From contig CAJJLI010000092.1 in assembly GCA_905192625.1 (NCBI GenBank), positions 1 to 7,182 on the forward strand: 7,182 bases of DNA. Direction: 5' to 3'. This DNA comes from an uncultured Clostridium sp. GTDB lineage: Bacteria; Bacillota; Clostridia; Lachnospirales; Lachnospiraceae. Shown one piece after another: positions 1-6,764 of the stretch (position 1 is the stretch's first letter; the number at the start of each line of letters is the position of its first letter). Under the pieces are notes generated by a model. That model ran no database searches. It was not told the origin of the DNA and was given only the letters and a program-made list of their open reading frames with translations. The position numbers and the translations under genes were made by a program.

Positions 1-485
1 GTGTAACTTATTTTGTGCAAGCAGCAATGATTGCGGCAATCTATGTGGTTTTAATTTTTGCGTTTCAGCCAATTAGCTTTTCGCAAATCCAATTCCGCTT
101 TGCCGAAGCACTAACCATCCTCCCATTTTTTACACCTGCTGCAATTCCAGGTGTTACGATAGGATGTTTCCTTGGGAATCTTCTTGGTGGGGCAGACATT
201 CTTGACATTGTGTTTGGAACACTAGCCACGCTCATTGGGGCATTTGGATCCTATGCTTTAAGAAAACACAAATTCTTAGTTCCATTGCCACCAATCCTAT
301 CAAATGCCATAATTATCCCTTGGGTACTTCGCTATGCTTATTTTGAATCAGCACCTATCCCGCTTATGATGGCAACGGTTGGTATCGGACAGGTAATATC
401 CTGTGGCATTTTAGGACTTATTTTGCTCTATGCACTTGACGGATATAAACATATCATATTTCACACAAATTCAGCCAGATCGTAA
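1..485 (+). CDS. queT: QueT-family queuosine precursor transporter (5' partial)
   Basis: Small integral membrane protein of the QueT family, the predicted substrate-binding S component of an ECF-type importer for a queuosine precursor (preQ1 or queuine) used in tRNA wobble-base modification. What is seen: about 160 residues, almost all hydrophobic, with the family-typical stretch PISFSQIQFRFAEALTILPF, followed by FFTPAAIPG and IGCFLGNLLGGADILDIVFGT, then further membrane segments ending in LLYALDGY. The reading frame is open to the left edge (bases 3-14 encode VTYF) with no start codon preceded by a ribosome binding site. The GTG at 15 falls inside the first membrane helix, so the real start, and any preQ1 riboswitch that often precedes this family, lies outside the window. 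Only a few N-terminal residues are probably missing, since the family is about 160-170 residues long. The TAA stop is at 483-485. No intrinsic terminator follows. The family call is firm; the substrate is inferred from the family. Confidence 0.9.
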   Translation, partial: VTYFVQAAMIAAIYVVLIFAFQPISFSQIQFRFAEALTILPFFTPAAIPGVTIGCFLGNLLGGADILDIVFGTLATLIGAFGSYALRKHKFLVPLPPILSNAIIIPWVLRYAYFESAPIPLMMATVGIGQVISCGILGLILLYALDGYKHIIFHTNSARS

Positions 486-585
486 GAAAATCATATACGA
501 TCAAAAAAGCATTCATTGAATTTGTTGGATTATTTTAAAATCACTCAATCAAAAATATAATAAAGGAAGTATTGGAAAGGCTACC

Positions 586-3252
586 ATGATGACATCAAAA
601 ACTACTGGTAAAAAAAATCTTATTTTAACTTATCTTTTACCATTTACCGCACTATTTATTATTGTGCAAGCACTTGTGTTTTTTGTTTTTTACAAAAACG
701 ATATTACGTTTATTTGGAGCTATGACGGCGTACATCAACATTATCCTGCCCTTTCCTATTTTTCTTCCATGATAAAGAATCTACTATCGGGTAAAGGTCT
801 TTCGATGGTAGATTTTTCTATAGGTCAGGGTTTTGATGTAATTACTACACTAAACTATTATGTAATCGGAGATCCATTAACCTTACTTGCAGGCGTATGG
901 AACCCAAACCATTTAGAATCACTCTATAATCTGTTAGTTATATTGCGATTTTACTTATGCGGAGTTTCTTTCCTTACCTTTTGTATTTATAAGAAAAAAG
1001 CTCCCTATCCAGCTTTATTAGGAGCCTTTATTTATGTATTTAGCGGTTATTCCTTATTTGCTGGATTAAGACACCCATTTTTTTTAAATCCGATGATTTA
1101 TTTACCATTGTTATTCATTGGTGTAGAGCAATTATTAAAGAGGAAACGTTCTATCTTCTTTAGCATCATGATAGCGATCAGTGCAATGAGTAACTTTTAT
1201 TTCTTATACATGTTATCTGTCCTGATTTTTATATATGCATTGGTACGTTTTTATGATTATTATAAAGAGGACCGGGTTAAGAACTTTTTCTTAGTCGTAT
1301 CAAAGTCCGTACTATATTATATGCTTGGAATTTTAATGTCTGCAGTTTTATTACTACCAATGATTGTTGCTTTTATGAATAATGGTAGAATTGAAGGAAC
1401 ATCTCAAGATGTTAATTTACTCCTTTATTCAAAGGAATATTACAAACTACTTTATCACCACGTTCTTTCAATTGGTTTTCAGGCAGGACAATGGACCTAC
1501 ATAAGCATTGGCGTTGTTGGCGCTTTAGCAATCATAGCAGCCTTACTCAAAGAGAAGAAAAACCGTAATATCCTATGCTTTTTGATCCTATCATTGATAT
1601 TTATGTGCATTCCTTTCTTTGGATATTTAATGAACGGGTTTTCCTATGTATCAAATCGCTATATGTTTGTATTTGCTTTTCTAGTTGCCTACATTGTTGC
1701 AGATTCCTTTGAGTCAATCTTTGAGCTAAACAAAAAGAAGCGACTGATATTGTTTTCCATTTGCGCATTGTACTGTTTAACAGCATTTTTATTCATGCGT
1801 AAATACTCCAAGTTACCTGCTTTATTTTTACTCATGGGGGCATCCTATGTAGTCTTTGACTATTATTATAAGCTAAAATTACGTTATCGTAATCTTATCT
1901 TTTTGGGATTATGCATTGTAAATATCGTCTCTAGTAGCTATTTATTCTACAGTGGACGATTCAACAATTACTCATCCTCTTTTCTAACAAAGGGTGAAAT
2001 CAAAGAATACGAAACAAACGAAGCCGTAGAATATATCAAATCCATTGATAACAGCTTTTATCGAATACAGATAGACGACTCCTTAAGCCCAAACTCTGCC
2101 ATGTTACTTGGTGTAAAAGGCACTGGATTCTATTTTAGTATATTAAATAGTAATGTATTTAACCACATGTTGGAATTAGAAAATGCATCGATGAACTTTG
2201 CATGCCAGTATGATGATTACAATGAACGTGCCGCGTTAAATGCTCTTTCTTCCGTGAAATATTACATTACCACGCATAAAATTAACGTTCCATTTGGCTA
2301 CAAAGAATTAAAAACAGATCAAGAATTTGAAGATGGTTCTATTATCTATATTAATGAGCATTACCTACCTCTTGGTTTTACCTACGATTCTTACATTACT
2401 GAAACAGAATACGAATCTTTAAACGCTTTAGAAAAGCAAGATGCTCTTATGCAGTCGGTTGTACTCGAAAACGAAACAGATTTTGTTCCAAAGGAAACCT
2501 TAAAATTGACAACAAAAGAACAGCCAGTAAAATTGCAACTTAGTGAAGGCATGACTCTTGAGGGAAATACACTGTATGTTACAAATCCTGATAGTACGCT
2601 TCTTATTAAAACCAAAGGAAGACCATACAGTGAAACATATTTGCATTTAGAAAACCTTCATATGGTTAATTCAAATGTAAAAAGAGTGCCATTGATAAGT
2701 CAGTCCAAACGTTGGCGAGTAAACAAATTTATACTACGTACTCCACTGGACACTAATTATTTTGGTGTATCGAACTACACCATCAACTTAGGATATAAAA
2801 CGAAGGCAATGAAGCAGATCAAACTACATTTTAAAACACCTGGTACCTACCAATTTGATTCTATCAAAGTATATGCACAACCTATGAAATACTTTGTAAA
2901 TCAGGTTTCTGACTTAAAGCAAACGATGCTAGAAAATGTTTCCTTGTCAAACAATCGCATTACAGGTAACATAACTACGACGAAACCATCCATCTTATAT
3001 TTATCCATACCTTACAGCAAAGGTTGGAGTGCAAAGGTTGATGGGGAACCAGTCACATTACAAAAAGCTAATACCATGTACATGGCACTTGAATTAGATA
3101 CCGGTGCACATAACATTACTCTTACGTATTGCACACCTTATTTAAAGGAAGGGCTAATGTTATCTGGACTTGGCATAGTCATTACTTTGATATTAGTTTT
3201 AACTCCTTATGTGAAACGTCGTATTATTATAAAAGACTCCACATTAAAATAG
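586..3252 (+). CDS. YfhO-family polytopic membrane protein (GT-C-like glycosyltransferase)
   Basis: 888-residue membrane protein of the YfhO family. Family knowledge: Bacillus YfhO and Listeria GtlB are GT-C-fold proteins implicated in glycosylating lipoteichoic acid on the outer face of the membrane, using an undecaprenyl-phosphate-linked sugar made by a partner GT2 enzyme. What is seen: a first membrane segment (about 12-36); an outer loop with the conserved YDGVHQHYP (D47, the likely catalytic-type acid by analogy with GT-C enzymes) and SIGQGFDVITTLNYYVIGDP (78-97); about a dozen more hydrophobic segments to residue 456; a roughly 400-residue extracytoplasmic region; the family-typical YSKGWSAKVDGEPV (810-823); and a last helix at about 855-875 followed by a basic tail. 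Two adjacent ATGs (586, 589) lie behind GGAAAGG at 574-580, leaving 5 or 8 nt, so initiation could be at either. A lone TATAAT (556-561) has no good -35. No GtcA flippase or CsbB-like GT2 gene adjoins it here, so the acceptor and sugar are unknown. Confidence 0.88.
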   Translation: MMTSKTTGKKNLILTYLLPFTALFIIVQALVFFVFYKNDITFIWSYDGVHQHYPALSYFSSMIKNLLSGKGLSMVDFSIGQGFDVITTLNYYVIGDPLTLLAGVWNPNHLESLYNLLVILRFYLCGVSFLTFCIYKKKAPYPALLGAFIYVFSGYSLFAGLRHPFFLNPMIYLPLLFIGVEQLLKRKRSIFFSIMIAISAMSNFYFLYMLSVLIFIYALVRFYDYYKEDRVKNFFLVVSKSVLYYMLGILMSAVLLLPMIVAFMNNGRIEGTSQDVNLLLYSKEYYKLLYHHVLSIGFQAGQWTYISIGVVGALAIIAALLKEKKNRNILCFLILSLIFMCIPFFGYLMNGFSYVSNRYMFVFAFLVAYIVADSFESIFELNKKKRLILFSICALYCLTAFLFMRKYSKLPALFLLMGASYVVFDYYYKLKLRYRNLIFLGLCIVNIVSSSYLFYSGRFNNYSSSFLTKGEIKEYETNEAVEYIKSIDNSFYRIQIDDSLSPNSAMLLGVKGTGFYFSILNSNVFNHMLELENASMNFACQYDDYNERAALNALSSVKYYITTHKINVPFGYKELKTDQEFEDGSIIYINEHYLPLGFTYDSYITETEYESLNALEKQDALMQSVVLENETDFVPKETLKLTTKEQPVKLQLSEGMTLEGNTLYVTNPDSTLLIKTKGRPYSETYLHLENLHMVNSNVKRVPLISQSKRWRVNKFILRTPLDTNYFGVSNYTINLGYKTKAMKQIKLHFKTPGTYQFDSIKVYAQPMKYFVNQVSDLKQTMLENVSLSNNRITGNITTTKPSILYLSIPYSKGWSAKVDGEPVTLQKANTMYMALELDTGAHNITLTYCTPYLKEGLMLSGLGIVITLILVLTPYVKRRIIIKDSTLK

Positions 3253-3288
3253 TCTCTGCTTTGATATATTTTAAGAAGATGATGTACA

Positions 3289-3379
3289 AAAAAACCTATG
3301 TGATTTTGAACTGCCCCCATAAGTTAAACCCATAAATCTAACTTATAGGGGCGCTTCATTTAAATCACATAGGTTTTTT
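3289..3379. terminator. Bidirectional terminator shared by the yfhO-like gene and asnS
   Basis: Two perfect 18-nt complementary arms: 3289-3306 (A6, then CCTATGTGATTT) and 3362-3379 (AAATCACATAGG, then T6). Read rightwards the stem ends in a T6 run (3374-3379) and terminates the 888-residue membrane protein gene 36 bp upstream. Read leftwards it ends in a T7 run (complement of 3288-3294) and terminates asnS, whose stop codon lies 4 bp from the right arm. Convergent genes sharing one symmetrical terminator is a common arrangement. The odd part is the 55-nt interior, which contains its own hairpin (3307-3358). Confidence 0.88.
3307..3358. mobile_element. 52-bp MITE-like palindrome with IS3-type ends, inside the terminator loop
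   Basis: Two 22-bp terminal inverted repeats, 3307-3328 (starting TGAACTGCCCCCATAAGTTA) and 3337-3358 (whose reverse complement starts TGAAGCGCCCCTATAAGTTA), match at 18 of 22 positions and are separated by only 8 bp (CCCATAAA). The element begins TG and ends CA and is flanked by TTT on both sides (3304-3306 and 3359-3361), consistent with a 3-bp target duplication. From memory the ends resemble those of the IS150 group of IS3 insertion sequences (TGTACTGCACCCAT-like). There is no coding capacity. It could be a non-autonomous miniature element, a relic of a deleted insertion sequence, or simply an elaborate terminator loop. The mobile reading is an inference from the repeat structure. Confidence 0.55.
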
Positions 3380-3382
3380 ATA

Positions 3383-4780
3383 TTATAAATCGCAGTTGTT
3401 TACTGTTCTTGGGAATGGAATAACATCTCTGATATTACTCATACCAGTTAAATACATTACACAACGTTCAAAGCCAAGGCCAAATCCTGCATGTCTTGTA
3501 GAACCATACTTTCTTAAATCTAAATAGAAGTCATAGTCCTCTGGATTTAATTTTAATTCTTCCATACGCTTTATTAATTTATCGTAATCGTCCTCTCTTT
3601 GGCTTCCTCCAATGATTTCACCAATGCCAGGTACTAATAAATCCATTGCAGCAACTGTTTTGTTATCCTCGTTAAGTTTCATATAAAACGCTTTGATATC
3701 CTTTGGATAATCCGTTACAAAAACAGGCTTTTTATAAATTTGCTCTGTTAAGTATCTCTCATGCTCTGTTTGTAAGTCACATCCCCAGGATACTTTATAA
3801 TCAAAATTATCATTGTTCTTTTCTAAAATTTTAATTGCTTCTGTATACGTAACACTTCCAAATTCAGAATTTAAAACATTATTTAAACGTTCTAATAACC
3901 CTTTATCTACAAATGAATTAAAGAAATTCATTTCTTCTGGTGCATGCTCTAATACATAAGAGATAACATATTTAATCATATTCTCTGCCAAAATCATATT
4001 GTCTTTTAAATCTGCAAAAGCAATTTCAGGCTCAATCATCCAAAACTCTGCAGCATGACGAGTTGTATTTGAGTTTTCTGCACGGAAGGTTGGTCCAAAT
4101 GTATAAATATTACGAAAAGCCATGGCATAAGTTTCACCATTTAACTGACCACTTACTGTTAGATTTGTAGGTTTGTTGAAGAAATCCTCGCTAAAGTCTA
4201 CATCTCCTTCTTTTGTTTTTGGCACGTTATTTAAGTCAAGTGTTGTTACTTGGAACATCTCTCCTGCGCCTTCTGCATCACTTCCAGTAATCAATGGAGT
4301 GTGTACATATACGAAATCTCTTTGTTGGAAAAACTCATGAATCGCATATGCAATTAAAGAACGTACGCGAAATACTGCTTGGAACGTATTTGTTCTTGGT
4401 CTTAAATGTGCAATTGTTCTTAAATATTCTAAGGAATGTCTCTTCTTCTGTAATGGATAATCTGAAGTAGAAGCTCCCTCTATAAGAATCTCTGTTGCTT
4501 GAATTTCAAATGGCTGTTTTGCTTCTGGCGTAGCCACAAGTTCACCAGTAACAACAATAGCAGATCCCACGTTTAATTTTGAAACCTCTGCAAAGTTTTC
4601 TAATCGATCTGCATACACTACTTGCAACGTTTCAAAAAAGCTACCATCATTAACAACAATAAATCCGAATGTTTTAGAATCTCTTACGCTTCTAACCCAT
4701 CCGCCAATGCTAACTTTCGTTCCAATATATTTCTCTTTGTTACGAAACAATTCTCTGACTGTAATTAGCTCCATGTCCAT
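3383..4780 (-). CDS. asnS: Asparagine--tRNA ligase (AsnRS)
   Basis: Class IIb aminoacyl-tRNA synthetase that charges tRNA-Asn with asparagine in the cytoplasm. 465 residues, the normal bacterial length (the E. coli enzyme has 466). What is seen: an N-terminal OB-fold anticodon-binding domain (about 1-105, with [19 protein letters not shown] and [13 protein letters not shown]); a motif 1 region near 150-170 ([17 protein letters not shown]); motif 2 at about 232-252 ([20 protein letters not shown]); and motif 3 at 432-439 (GFGLGFER) followed by IRDVIPFPR. The pattern is AsnRS rather than AspRS, which is longer and carries a GAD insertion. All core motifs are intact. The start is ambiguous between M1 (4780) and M3 (4774): AGGAG at 4782-4786 is 1 nt from the first ATG and 7 nt from the second, whereas AAGGA further upstream is 8 nt from the first. 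It is monocistronic, with its own promoter and a terminator right after the stop. No T-box was found in the leader. Confidence 0.97.
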   Translation of the reverse strand: MDMELITVRELFRNKEKYIGTKVSIGGWVRSVRDSKTFGFIVVNDGSFFETLQVVYADRLENFAEVSKLNVGSAIVVTGELVATPEAKQPFEIQATEILIEGASTSDYPLQKKRHSLEYLRTIAHLRPRTNTFQAVFRVRSLIAYAIHEFFQQRDFVYVHTPLITGSDAEGAGEMFQVTTLDLNNVPKTKEGDVDFSEDFFNKPTNLTVSGQLNGETYAMAFRNIYTFGPTFRAENSNTTRHAAEFWMIEPEIAFADLKDNMILAENMIKYVISYVLEHAPEEMNFFNSFVDKGLLERLNNVLNSEFGSVTYTEAIKILEKNNDNFDYKVSWGCDLQTEHERYLTEQIYKKPVFVTDYPKDIKAFYMKLNEDNKTVAAMDLLVPGIGEIIGGSQREDDYDKLIKRMEELKLNPEDYDFYLDLRKYGSTRHAGFGLGFERCVMYLTGMSNIRDVIPFPRTVNNCDL

Positions 4781-4926
4781 ACTCCTATTCCTTTGTCCTA
4801 TTTCTTATCTTATTGACTCAAGTTTGATGTAAAAATCATCTTCCAATCAGTAATATTGTGATTCATATATATTACATCATACTTACGCAGATTGTCTTTC
4901 CTATATAAGCACGTACTACGTTATTC
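4781..4926 (-). promoter_or_regulatory. asnS 5' leader, about 145 nt, no T-box
   Basis: Predicted untranslated leader from a start near 4926 to the asnS start codon. It lacks the TGGNACCGCG signature of a T-box, the usual control element of many Firmicute synthetase genes. It holds an outer 7-bp inverted repeat (GATGTAA at 4826-4832, TTACATC at 4872-4878) enclosing a smaller one (AATCA/TGATT), and close to the predicted start an 11-bp palindrome ACGTACTACGT (4911-4921). No T-run follows the stem, so it is not an obvious attenuator. Any regulatory role is a guess. Confidence 0.35.
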
Positions 4927-4932
4927 TCGTCT

Positions 4933-4960
4933 ATTATACCACAATCATGCATGATTACAA
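4933..4960 (-). promoter_or_regulatory. asnS promoter, sigma-A type with extended -10
   Basis: On the minus strand: -35 TTGTAA (complement of 4955-4960), a 16-bp spacer, then TGG followed by a perfect TATAAT (complement of 4933-4938), giving an extended -10. The spacer contains most of a perfect 12-bp palindrome ATCATGCATGAT (4944-4955), which overlaps the edge of the -35 and could be an operator or chance in AT-rich DNA. Transcription would start near 4926. Confidence 0.72.
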
Positions 4961-5019
4961 CTATTTCGTATGAATCAAATCCCGTTTTCCATCATAAATC
5001 ATACCATTATTTAAGTATA

Positions 5020-6288
5020 TTATTCTTTCACTGTAAGATTTAATTTATGAACATAAGTCTTGCCACCTTGTTTCACCGTTGTTGTAATTACGCAACTTCC
5101 TGTTCCCACTGCACTTATTTTACCTTTTTGATTTACCTTTGCCACTGTGCTTTTGTTTGAATGGTACGTAATAATTGCAGTATTTGATAGTTTTTTAATG
5201 CTTTGTATATAGGATTCCTTTGTTCCTAAAGTCTTTTTAGATACATAAAATATAGGTTTCGTTAAATCCTTTATAAAACCCTCACTAAATCGATTTGTAG
5301 CTATCTTAAGCTTTTCATTCTTTGCTTTTGATGAATCATAATCATTTTTTGCTAAGGTTTTAGTACTAAAATAAAAGCTTCCAGCATTTAAATTATTATT
5401 CACTTTATGATCCTTACTTTTAGCAACACTATTTGCTCCTACTAAAAAGTACTTATGGTTTAAATTCTTCCCATCTTTGTAGTCGCTTGTTCCATTCAAT
5501 AAAGGATCGTCAAAGGTAACATCCACTACATACCAAGCACCATCGTCCATCATTACATAGTTCCACATATGAGTATCACTTGTTACAAGTTGAGAAGGAA
5601 TATTTAGCTTTTCACAAGCCAATTTAAACGCCTTTGCATATCCTTCACAAACGCTCTTCTTCTCCACTAGCGCCCCGTATGCAGAATGTATTTTATCTCC
5701 TTGTAACGTAGTATCATATGTTATATATTTCACTAAATAATCATGAATATACTTAAGTCTGTCATAACGAGTTGAATACTCCTTTGGCATATTCTTTATT
5801 ATTTTATCCAGCACTTCCTCCGTCTTACTAAACTCTTTTAATATCTCTGATGTATTTTTATATTCATCCTTTATCACTGGATAGAATACTAATTTCGTAG
5901 CCTTTCCATTTACATAATTGATTTTAAAATAGCTTGAATTTTTGCCCCCTAACTTCAGCCACTGATAATCTGGAAAATCATAAAACAGGGCATTTAGTGC
6001 ATTGTTTATCGCATTGCTGATTTCATTTTTATCTTTTCCCACAATTGATATCGAAAATTCTTTTTCCGTTGGCACTTTAAGACGTTTTAATAATATCAGG
6101 TAATAGTATTGACTCTCTTCATTTAATTGACTTCCATATAAATGCGTATTGTTTTGAAATACATAATCATATTTCGTCGATTCTTTTGCATTTACTAATA
6201 TGGGACGAAATGCAAACATATGAAGAATAATAAAAATTGGTATGATAATTCTTGCTTTTAACAGGAAACTCTTTTGTGTCATTATCAT
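5020..6288 (-). CDS. Secreted transglutaminase-like protein with C-terminal Big2 domain
   Basis: 422-residue predicted exported protein. What is seen: a basic N-terminus and hydrophobic stretch (about 11-33) followed by VNA-KE, a plausible signal peptidase I site near residue 34 (it could also remain as an anchor); an N-terminal region of unknown fold (35-165); a transglutaminase-like core with IHDYLVKYITYD (181-192), HSAYGALVEKKSVCEGYAKA (201-220), TSDTHMWNYV and WYVVDVTFDDP, which gives a complete catalytic triad C214, H240 and D256; and a C-terminal Ig-like Big2 domain (about 345-422, with ITYHSNKSTVAKV, GKISAVGTGSCVITTTV). Family knowledge: such papain-fold proteins act as cysteine proteases or cross-linking or peptide-processing enzymes, and in Clostridia are often cell-surface proteins; Big2 domains usually mediate surface or carbohydrate attachment. 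The exact substrate is unknown. AGGAG at 6293-6297 lies 4 nt from the first ATG and 10 nt from M3, so the start could be either. No clear terminator separates it from asnS. Confidence 0.85.
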   Translation of the reverse strand: MIMTQKSFLLKARIIIPIFIILHMFAFRPILVNAKESTKYDYVFQNNTHLYGSQLNEESQYYYLILLKRLKVPTEKEFSISIVGKDKNEISNAINNALNALFYDFPDYQWLKLGGKNSSYFKINYVNGKATKLVFYPVIKDEYKNTSEILKEFSKTEEVLDKIIKNMPKEYSTRYDRLKYIHDYLVKYITYDTTLQGDKIHSAYGALVEKKSVCEGYAKAFKLACEKLNIPSQLVTSDTHMWNYVMMDDGAWYVVDVTFDDPLLNGTSDYKDGKNLNHKYFLVGANSVAKSKDHKVNNNLNAGSFYFSTKTLAKNDYDSSKAKNEKLKIATNRFSEGFIKDLTKPIFYVSKKTLGTKESYIQSIKKLSNTAIITYHSNKSTVAKVNQKGKISAVGTGSCVITTTVKQGGKTYVHKLNLTVKE

Positions 6289-6330
6289 TTTACTCCTTCA
6301 TGAAATAATATCCCAACTAGCTATCTCTAG

Positions 6331-6360
6331 ATTATACTCTGCATTTTCTTATTTAATCCA
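6331..6360 (-). promoter_or_regulatory. Weak candidate promoter for the transglutaminase-like gene
   Basis: A perfect minus-strand TATAAT (complement of 6331-6336) lies about 43 bp upstream of the start codon, giving a leader of about 37 nt. The best -35 is poor (TGGATT, complement of 6355-6360, 18-bp spacer). A second TATAAT (complement of 6383-6388) has no better -35. The -10 is convincing by position only. Confidence 0.35.
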
Positions 6361-6447
6361 TTGTTTTTCATTTTATGTTACCATTATATTCTACTTATGT
6401 AAAGTGCTCTGATGGCGCAATTTCTTAGTAAAACTTCCATGGGTTGC

Positions 6448-6476
6448 TTGTTTTTGACCCTCTAAAATGGTATAAT
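6448..6476 (+). promoter_or_regulatory. Promoter of the ferredoxin/hydrogenase operon (extended -10)
   Basis: TTGTTT at 6448-6453, a 17-bp spacer, and a perfect TATAAT at 6471-6476 preceded by TGG, which makes an extended -10. Transcription would start near 6483, leaving a leader of about 36 nt before the ATG at 6519. The weak -35 is compensated by the extended -10. The rest of the divergent region (6289-6447) shows no other gene or repeat. Confidence 0.68.
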
Positions 6477-6484
6477 TTGTATAT

Positions 6485-6502
6485 GTGTTAAATTTTTAGC
6501 AT
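6485..6502 (+). promoter_or_regulatory. Candidate Rex (NADH/NAD+ sensor) operator
   Basis: GTGTTAA-ATTT-TTAGCAT matches the clostridial Rex consensus TTGTTAA-N4-TTAACAA at 11 of 14 defined positions with the correct 4-nt centre. It sits immediately downstream of the predicted transcription start, where a bound repressor would block initiation or early elongation. Rex is known to repress fermentative and hydrogenase genes in Clostridia until NADH accumulates. The consensus is quoted from general knowledge and the right half-site is imperfect, so this remains a prediction. Confidence 0.42.
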
Positions 6503-6518
6503 TCATAAGGGGGTAGCT

Positions 6519-6764
6519 ATGGTAATCACTATTTGCATTGGAAGTTCCTGTCATTTAAAAGGCTCCAGAGAAATTGTTACAAAGCTAGATCAACTAATTA
6601 CTGAAAAGAATCTAAAAAATGAAATAGAATTGGTTGGTTCCTTTTGTATGGGAGAATGTATGAAAGGTGTATGTGTAAAAATTGATGAAGAACTTTTCTC
6701 AGTATCTCCAACTAACATAGAATACTTTTTCAAAACTGAGGTATTAAGGAGGCTTTCATCATGA
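6519..6764 (+). CDS. Thioredoxin-like [2Fe-2S] ferredoxin (NuoE/HydA-type), hydrogenase-linked
   Basis: 81-residue electron-transfer protein of the thioredoxin-like [2Fe-2S] ferredoxin family, the fold found in NuoE and in accessory subunits of bifurcating [FeFe] hydrogenases. What is seen: the four-cysteine pattern C6-X4-C11 and C43-X3-C47 (CIGSSCHLKGS and FCMGECMKG), which binds one [2Fe-2S] cluster, plus an extra C52. It lacks the N-terminal helical region of full-length NuoE (about 160 residues) and is essentially only the cluster-binding domain. The start is set by AAGGGGG at 6507-6513, 5 nt upstream. Its TGA stop overlaps the next gene's ATG (ATGA at 6761-6764), implying translational coupling and a functional pairing with the hydrogenase-like protein that follows. 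It is probably cytoplasmic. The family is firm; the specific electron partner is inferred from context. Confidence 0.88.
   Translation: MVITICIGSSCHLKGSREIVTKLDQLITEKNLKNEIELVGSFCMGECMKGVCVKIDEELFSVSPTNIEYFFKTEVLRRLSS
6746..6752 (+). promoter_or_regulatory. Ribosome binding site of the hydrogenase-like gene
   Basis: A perfect AAGGAGG inside the 3' end of the ferredoxin gene, 8 nt before the ATG at 6761. It fixes the start of the partial downstream gene and supports strong, coupled translation of the pair. Confidence 0.9.

Noticed and set aside
15..17. GTG as the start codon of queT
   Set aside because: It falls within the first hydrophobic helix, has no ribosome binding site in front, and the frame is open upstream to the window edge.
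533..561. Promoter for the YfhO-type gene
   Set aside because: A perfect TATAAT at 556-561 exists, but no -35-like sequence lies at 16-18 bp and the region is generally AT-rich, so I could not support it.
1601..1786. Minus-strand open frame of 61 codons
   Set aside because: Lies wholly inside the YfhO-type gene in antisense, has no ribosome binding site and shows no recognisable protein features.
2391..2615. Minus-strand open frame of 74 codons
   Set aside because: Antisense shadow of the YfhO-type gene with serine-rich composition typical of a chance frame.
3129..3335. Plus-strand open frame of 68 codons across the end of the YfhO-type gene
   Set aside because: Overlaps the conserved C-terminus of the real gene in another frame and runs through the terminator.
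4781..4926. T-box riboswitch upstream of asnS
   Set aside because: No TGGNACCGCG-like sequence or terminator/antiterminator pair with a T-run is present.
4968..5004. Intrinsic terminator after the transglutaminase-like gene
   Set aside because: Only a 6-bp stem (GTATGA/TCATAC) with a 25-nt loop and no following T-run on the minus strand.
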